Positions 59,501 to 64,000 of a DNA stretch of 64,000 nucleotides are shown piece by piece (position 1 is the first letter of the stretch; each line of letters opens with the position of its first letter). The notes beneath the pieces are model-generated. The model was not told where the DNA came from. It saw only the letters and a program-made list of their open reading frames with translations, and ran no database searches. Source of the stretch: Larimichthys crocea (Eukaryota > Chordata > Actinopteri > Sciaenidae); NCBI RefSeq assembly GCF_000972845.2, contig NC_040027.1:7985608-8049607 (forward strand), written 5' to 3'. Position numbers and translations under genes: made by a program.

Positions 59501-59936
59501 GAACAAAGACACAAAGACACAAAGACGTCTCCTTTGGGTGGAGGGAGGAGGAGATGGAGCAGCGACAGAGACAGCGAATGAGGAGAGTGAGCTGGAGTTA
59601 TTTTCTGATTGTTTCACGGCTCCGTCACCTCTCACCACCGCACAGCTCTGCAGTGATTCGCAGTAAGGACTCTGATTGTAAAGATCTGGCTTCTTTGTGG
59701 GTTTATGGACGTTTATCCTGGATGGAAACATTGTTATCGCTGTGTAAAGCCTCTGTGTCCTCTTCCTCTTGTCGGTTCACAGTTAAATCTCCGTCCTTCA
59801 TCTCTTTCACTCGTCCGACACATGTATGCAAATGTGAAGCGACAGAAATCAATAAAGCACCTGCTGAGGAACAGAGGAGATGTAATCAGGATAACGCTGC
59901 CGTTTAGTCGTGCTTGTGTCTCGGTGTCAGACGGGG

Positions 59937-60138
59937 GACGACCGTCTCCTTTGTGCCGCTCGTCTTCCTCTTTGTCTTCTCGCTCATCGCCACGGGCCAA
60001 TCAGAGGGAAGACGGCCTTTATGAGAGGAAACTTCCCAGAGGAGACGGAGGCTGGTTGTCCCAGGTGAAATGTGTCAGATTATACAGCCGTCGTCTACCT
60101 CGTCTCATCGGGAGTGTTCAATTACCCGCACATGCAAA

Positions 60139-60174
<36 letters not shown>

Positions 60175-60337
60175 ACAGCAGTGTTCCCATGGAAGCATGA
60201 GTGAATGTTTGCTGTAGGCTGTCAGGACGTCACGGCAGACTCATCAGTGTTTGTCTCCACTCGTGGTGTCTGACGGTGTTTGTACATTTAAACATGTTAA
60301 ACAATCTTTAATTAGCCCCAATGAATCCTGGGAAATG
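59937..60337 (+). repeat. Internal 0.4-kb direct repeat R, copy 3
   Basis: Equivalent of 53288-53681 in unit 2, with a regular TG run at 60141-60172. Confidence 0.93.
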
Positions 60338-61492
60338 TCCGTGTATCTATGGCACACTGAAAAACTCCTAAACGAAGTTTGTTTTCCTTTAAATTTGAAT
60401 TCACATGAAGAAACATGAGTGGCAGAAACATTCGGTAGGATGTTTCCAATTATTGCAATTTTCATCCTTAGTTTGGAGGAAGGTTCAAACCTTAAAACAA
60501 CGACTTCAAAATGTTTTTCTGCATTGAACTGAGCTTTTATGTGACACCTTCAAATACTGAGATCTAATGTCAGTATGTCACATGAAAAAGACAAAGAAAA
60601 AATGTTTTATTGCCAAGTGAAAACGAGGATTTAGTTTTGGTTTCATTGGTGCAACAAACATTCTCTAAAAATATACGAAAGATGAAGAAAAGCCAGTATT
60701 AAAAGTATAAACAATATAAATATATAAACAATATCATTTTAAAATACAAAGAGCAGTACAGCTGTGCAGGAAGTACCAGGTAACATGCAAATGCTGAATA
60801 AAGGCTGAGTGTTAATGTAAAACAAAATGAACTAAGTTTTTAAAAATGATTTTCTGTGATTTTCAGATGAGAACATTTCATCTATATTTTAAAGTTTTAA
60901 AAATCAGATGATTGTGACGTGTGACATCTGTCCTCTCTCTCTCTCTGCACAGTGTTTTCATCTTTGCTGTTCCACAGAAGCATCTGCAGACTGTTTGGGA
61001 AAGGACGGAGACCGGACGAAGCGTCGGTCTGACTCAGCGGAGAGAAGACAGGAACGGGATGCTCGCAGCATCGTCACAGTTGGTGCTGCAGCTGTCAGTC
61101 GTTCCTCGTTGGATGCTGACTGATCCGCACGCGTCCGTGCAGAGCGAAGCCTGAAGAACCGCAGCATCACTCTGACACACTGCTGACAGTTTGTGATCAC
61201 TCCAACCAACACGAGCTGATCTCCGTCAGCATGTCGTTTGTTTTATGGAACATTAATGTGACTACACCTCCATCTCCTCCATCTCCTCCTCCACCCGGCC
61301 TCCCTCTGCTGTAATTAGCTTAAAGCAAACACTGCAGCGGGATCAAACCATCATCGCCATAGCAACCTGACCTCAGCCTCACGTCTGTCTGGCCTCTGGC
61401 CTCGGCTGCGACTGTCGGTTTGAACCCGCCTGCACACGGAGGCGCGTCCTCATTAGTGTGTGTGCCGTGTTTGGAAACTATAACGAGATGCC

Positions 61493-61495
<3 letters not shown>

Positions 61496-61530
<35 letters not shown>
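61496..61530. repeat. (CA)n microsatellite
   Basis: Pure CA run of about 17 units; the equivalent in unit 1 (54861-54886) is shorter and interrupted by CCA. Confidence 0.95.
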
Positions 61531-61531
<1 letters not shown>

Positions 61532-62769
61532 CATTTTTATAACCCTCGCCGCGCTGTGTGTTAGGACGCGCTCCAGCGAGCAGCGAGGGTCAAGAGCTCA
61601 TTGGTGGCCCAGGAGCGTCTCCTCCATCATGAGCTCGCTCGGCACGTCGCTCCTCCGCCACGCCTGGAGAAACCCGCCCGATAAGAGCTCGCCGTGTTGT
61701 CAATTCAATTACTCGTCACATTACTGCAGGGAACATTTGTTTTCCTTATCACGGGCAAACACGCGTTTTGAATTTTGCAGAGAGTCGGAGGATGTACATA
61801 AAAAACACCTGCTTCAAACCTCAGGCTATGTTTGAGCCGAGCAGCAGCGCGAGGATTACTGAGCTTAATCTGCAGGACTGTGTGTGAATGGACCTGAAGG
61901 CGACGAGTCCACACACACAGACACATGTTTCACACACACTGACAGGTAATCCAGGTTCTTTTTGCAGATTTGGTCATAAAACACTGTCATCATCAGAGTA
62001 ATTAAAAGATCTGGTGACATCACTGAGAGGACCTGGACTACATGGTTTCATTTGGGCCTGCCATGAAGATATGATCCAATGTTTGAGGTCAGAGTAGCAC
62101 CGAGGTCATTTACAGAGTTTCTTGTTGGGCAGATAATCATGAAGAGTAAAGAACATAAAGGAAATGTAATTCATGTTTTTGGATTACCCCGAAACTCCAT
62201 CATGCACGTCTCTGTCACGTCTGTTCTGGTCCGTCCTGCATCGACTTCAAACTCCACCGGGAGCGTTTCAGATTTGGTGATTTTCCTGGTTCATGTGCTT
62301 CTAAATCTGCTTCAACATGTGGAAATATGCCACGTCATTCGCATTTGAACAGGCGTGTTGAATTTAACTCGGAGCCGAGCGGAGGGCTGCATCTTTCTTT
62401 GGCGTCTTGGCTCCAGCTGATCCAAAATGTGTCCGTTAGACTTTTAACTAACACGTGTCGTAGTTCAGCTCGCCGTCCTGTCAGCTGACTCAGATCTCTG
62501 TGTTCGGTCCCAGTCCGGCCATGTTCAACCACGAACAGACTGCTTTTTAAATTCTCCACTTCGTGTTCATGACATGACATGACATGACACCTGTCATCTG
62601 AATCAGAAATGCTTTATTGATAGCGTGAGCCGAGTTTCCCCCGCGAGGATCAATGAAGTGTTTCTGAGTCAGCTGACAGGTGTCAGGTCGCTCCTCTTCA
62701 AACAAAGTGTTACGTGAAAGTTTTACGTTTCTTCTGAGGTGGACGAGTCGATAAGTGTGTGAGTCACGT

Positions 62770-63158
62770 GACGACCGTCTCCTTTGTCCCACTCGTCTTC
62801 CTCTTTGTCTTCTCGCTCATCGCCACGGGCCAATCAGAGGGAAGACGGCCTTTATGAGAGGAAACTTCCCAGAGGAGACGGAGGCTGGTTGTCCCAGATG
62901 AAATGTGTCAGATTATACAGCCGTCGTCTACCTCGTCTCATCGGGAGTGTTCAATTACCCGCACATGCAAACAGTGTGTGTGTGTGTGTGTGTGTGTGTA
63001 CACACAGCAGTGTTCGCATGAGTGAATGTTTGCTGTAGGCTGTCAGGACGTCACGGCAGACTCATCAGTGTTTGTCTCCACTCGTGGTGGCTGACGATGT
63101 TTGTACATTTAAACATATTAAACAATCTTTAATTAGCCCCAATGAATCCTGGGAAATG
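62770..63158 (+). repeat. Internal 0.4-kb direct repeat R, copy 4
   Basis: Equivalent of 56118-56525 in unit 2. Compared with copy 3 it differs by only a few substitutions (GTGCCG to GTCCCA, CAGGTG to CAGATG) and lacks a short piece, CCATGGAAG, next to the TG run. Confidence 0.93.
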
Positions 63159-64000
63159 AGGTTCATTATTTCCTGGGAATCCTTGACCAAAAACGTCAGA
63201 TTATTTTGGTGTTTTCAGTTTGAAACTGTCCCAAAAAAATGCACCATGTCCTGTTTACAGACTTACGTCCTCGGAACCACAGACAGATAAAATATGGACA
63301 CAGTCTCCGTGACATCACGCACAGGTTACGTGAATCTCAGTGTGGTGGTTAATCTAATCTACCCTCAGTACAGTTCCTCAAGTGGACGACAAGAGGAACT
63401 GCAGTTTTTTAGAAGCTCATGTTGTTTATTGAGTGTCTTCGGTTTCGTAACGCTTCGCGGTCACGTGACGCTCCATGTGACGGATCCACCACACGTGTTT
63501 TTTTCTTCCTGGAATAACTTTTTCCTGACAGAAAAAGCTCAAAGCTGGACTCCCGAGAGCAGCGACGTCTGCTCTCATCATGCCAGCTCTGATCCATGTC
63601 TGTAACGTGAGATTAGACTGGCAGGTAAATGTCTCTTCATATCATCGCTGCTTCCAGATGACCCACTTACACAACAATGATTGAAGCATCGGGATGTATA
63701 GCACACGCATAAACTTCACACCTCCTCAGACTGGAGGAAAACTGATTTTCTCCACGTATGGACATACATGTCTGATATTTAAATATGCAGCAGCTTTGCT
63801 CTCTTCTCAGACGCGTGAAGCATTCTCTATACCTGCCCGGCGATGCTGGATCTCAATTTTTCAAGGAGAAGCACCTTCCTCTGGAGAACATCAAGCACGC
63901 GAGGTGAGCTCGAGTGGAAAAACGAGCGGCAAGTGTTGAAATTGGCAGCTTCTTTAAATCCACCTCCTCACTCATGAAATCCCAAACAGCAGCGTGAAGG

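Larger units (their letters stand above)
58317..64000 (+). repeat. Tandem duplication, unit 2 (truncated by the window end)
   Basis: Colinear copy of 51716-57346. Many places where unit 1 lacks a base, unit 2 has it, and the reverse also occurs. A segment around 59345-59365 with CAGCGGCG is absent from unit 1. No gene recognised. Confidence 0.9.

Overview
This window looks like teleost (probably percomorph) fish nuclear DNA. The evidence is the very high density of (CA)n/(TG)n microsatellites, the presence of several dispersed repeat families that I recognise from fish genomes, the intron/exon structure of the one gene seen, and assembly gaps written as N. Assignment to fish rests on recognising repeat families and a vertebrate protein family from memory; no search was run.

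The window is gene-poor. Only one coding exon can be supported: minus strand, 49422 down to 49083. It is the first coding exon of a class IA PI3-kinase p85-type regulatory subunit, with a complete SH3 domain, a good Kozak context and a clean splice donor. A CpG-rich stretch at about 50430-50690 with a donor-like site could be its promoter and non-coding first exon. No later exon (RhoGAP/BH, SH2, inter-SH2) was recognised at lower coordinates, so most of positions 1-49082 is either a very long intron or intron plus intergenic DNA.

Layout. 1-3400: microsatellites, a 0.9-kb polypurine tract and a 17-unit 42-bp minisatellite. 3400-30400: mostly unique non-coding DNA with many CA/TG arrays, four further loci of the same 42-bp minisatellite (17.7, 20.7, 21.8 and 23.8-24.2 kb, the last inverted) and several decayed dispersed repeats. 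30417-31440: a nest of three miniature inverted-repeat elements plus a SINE-like fragment. 32287-34395: a duplicated 350-bp non-coding segment with a LINE ORF2 relic between its copies. 35600-48620: more dispersed repeats and a 0.57-kb inverted repeat centred on an N gap (44.15-45.44 kb). 49083-51100: the p85 exon and putative promoter. 51716-64000: two tandem copies of a unit of about 6.6 kb, each holding an internal 0.4-kb direct repeat, with many small indels between copies.

Three places have signatures of assembly trouble rather than biology: a 10-N gap flanked by the same 45 bp on both sides (2171-2271), the palindrome around the N gap at 44763-44822, and possibly the 6.6-kb duplication next to the 10-N gap at 51344. 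The most interesting biological signal is the 42-bp minisatellite, which occurs at five loci within 22 kb in both orientations with unrelated flanks, and whose unit resembles part of a widespread fish dispersed sequence.
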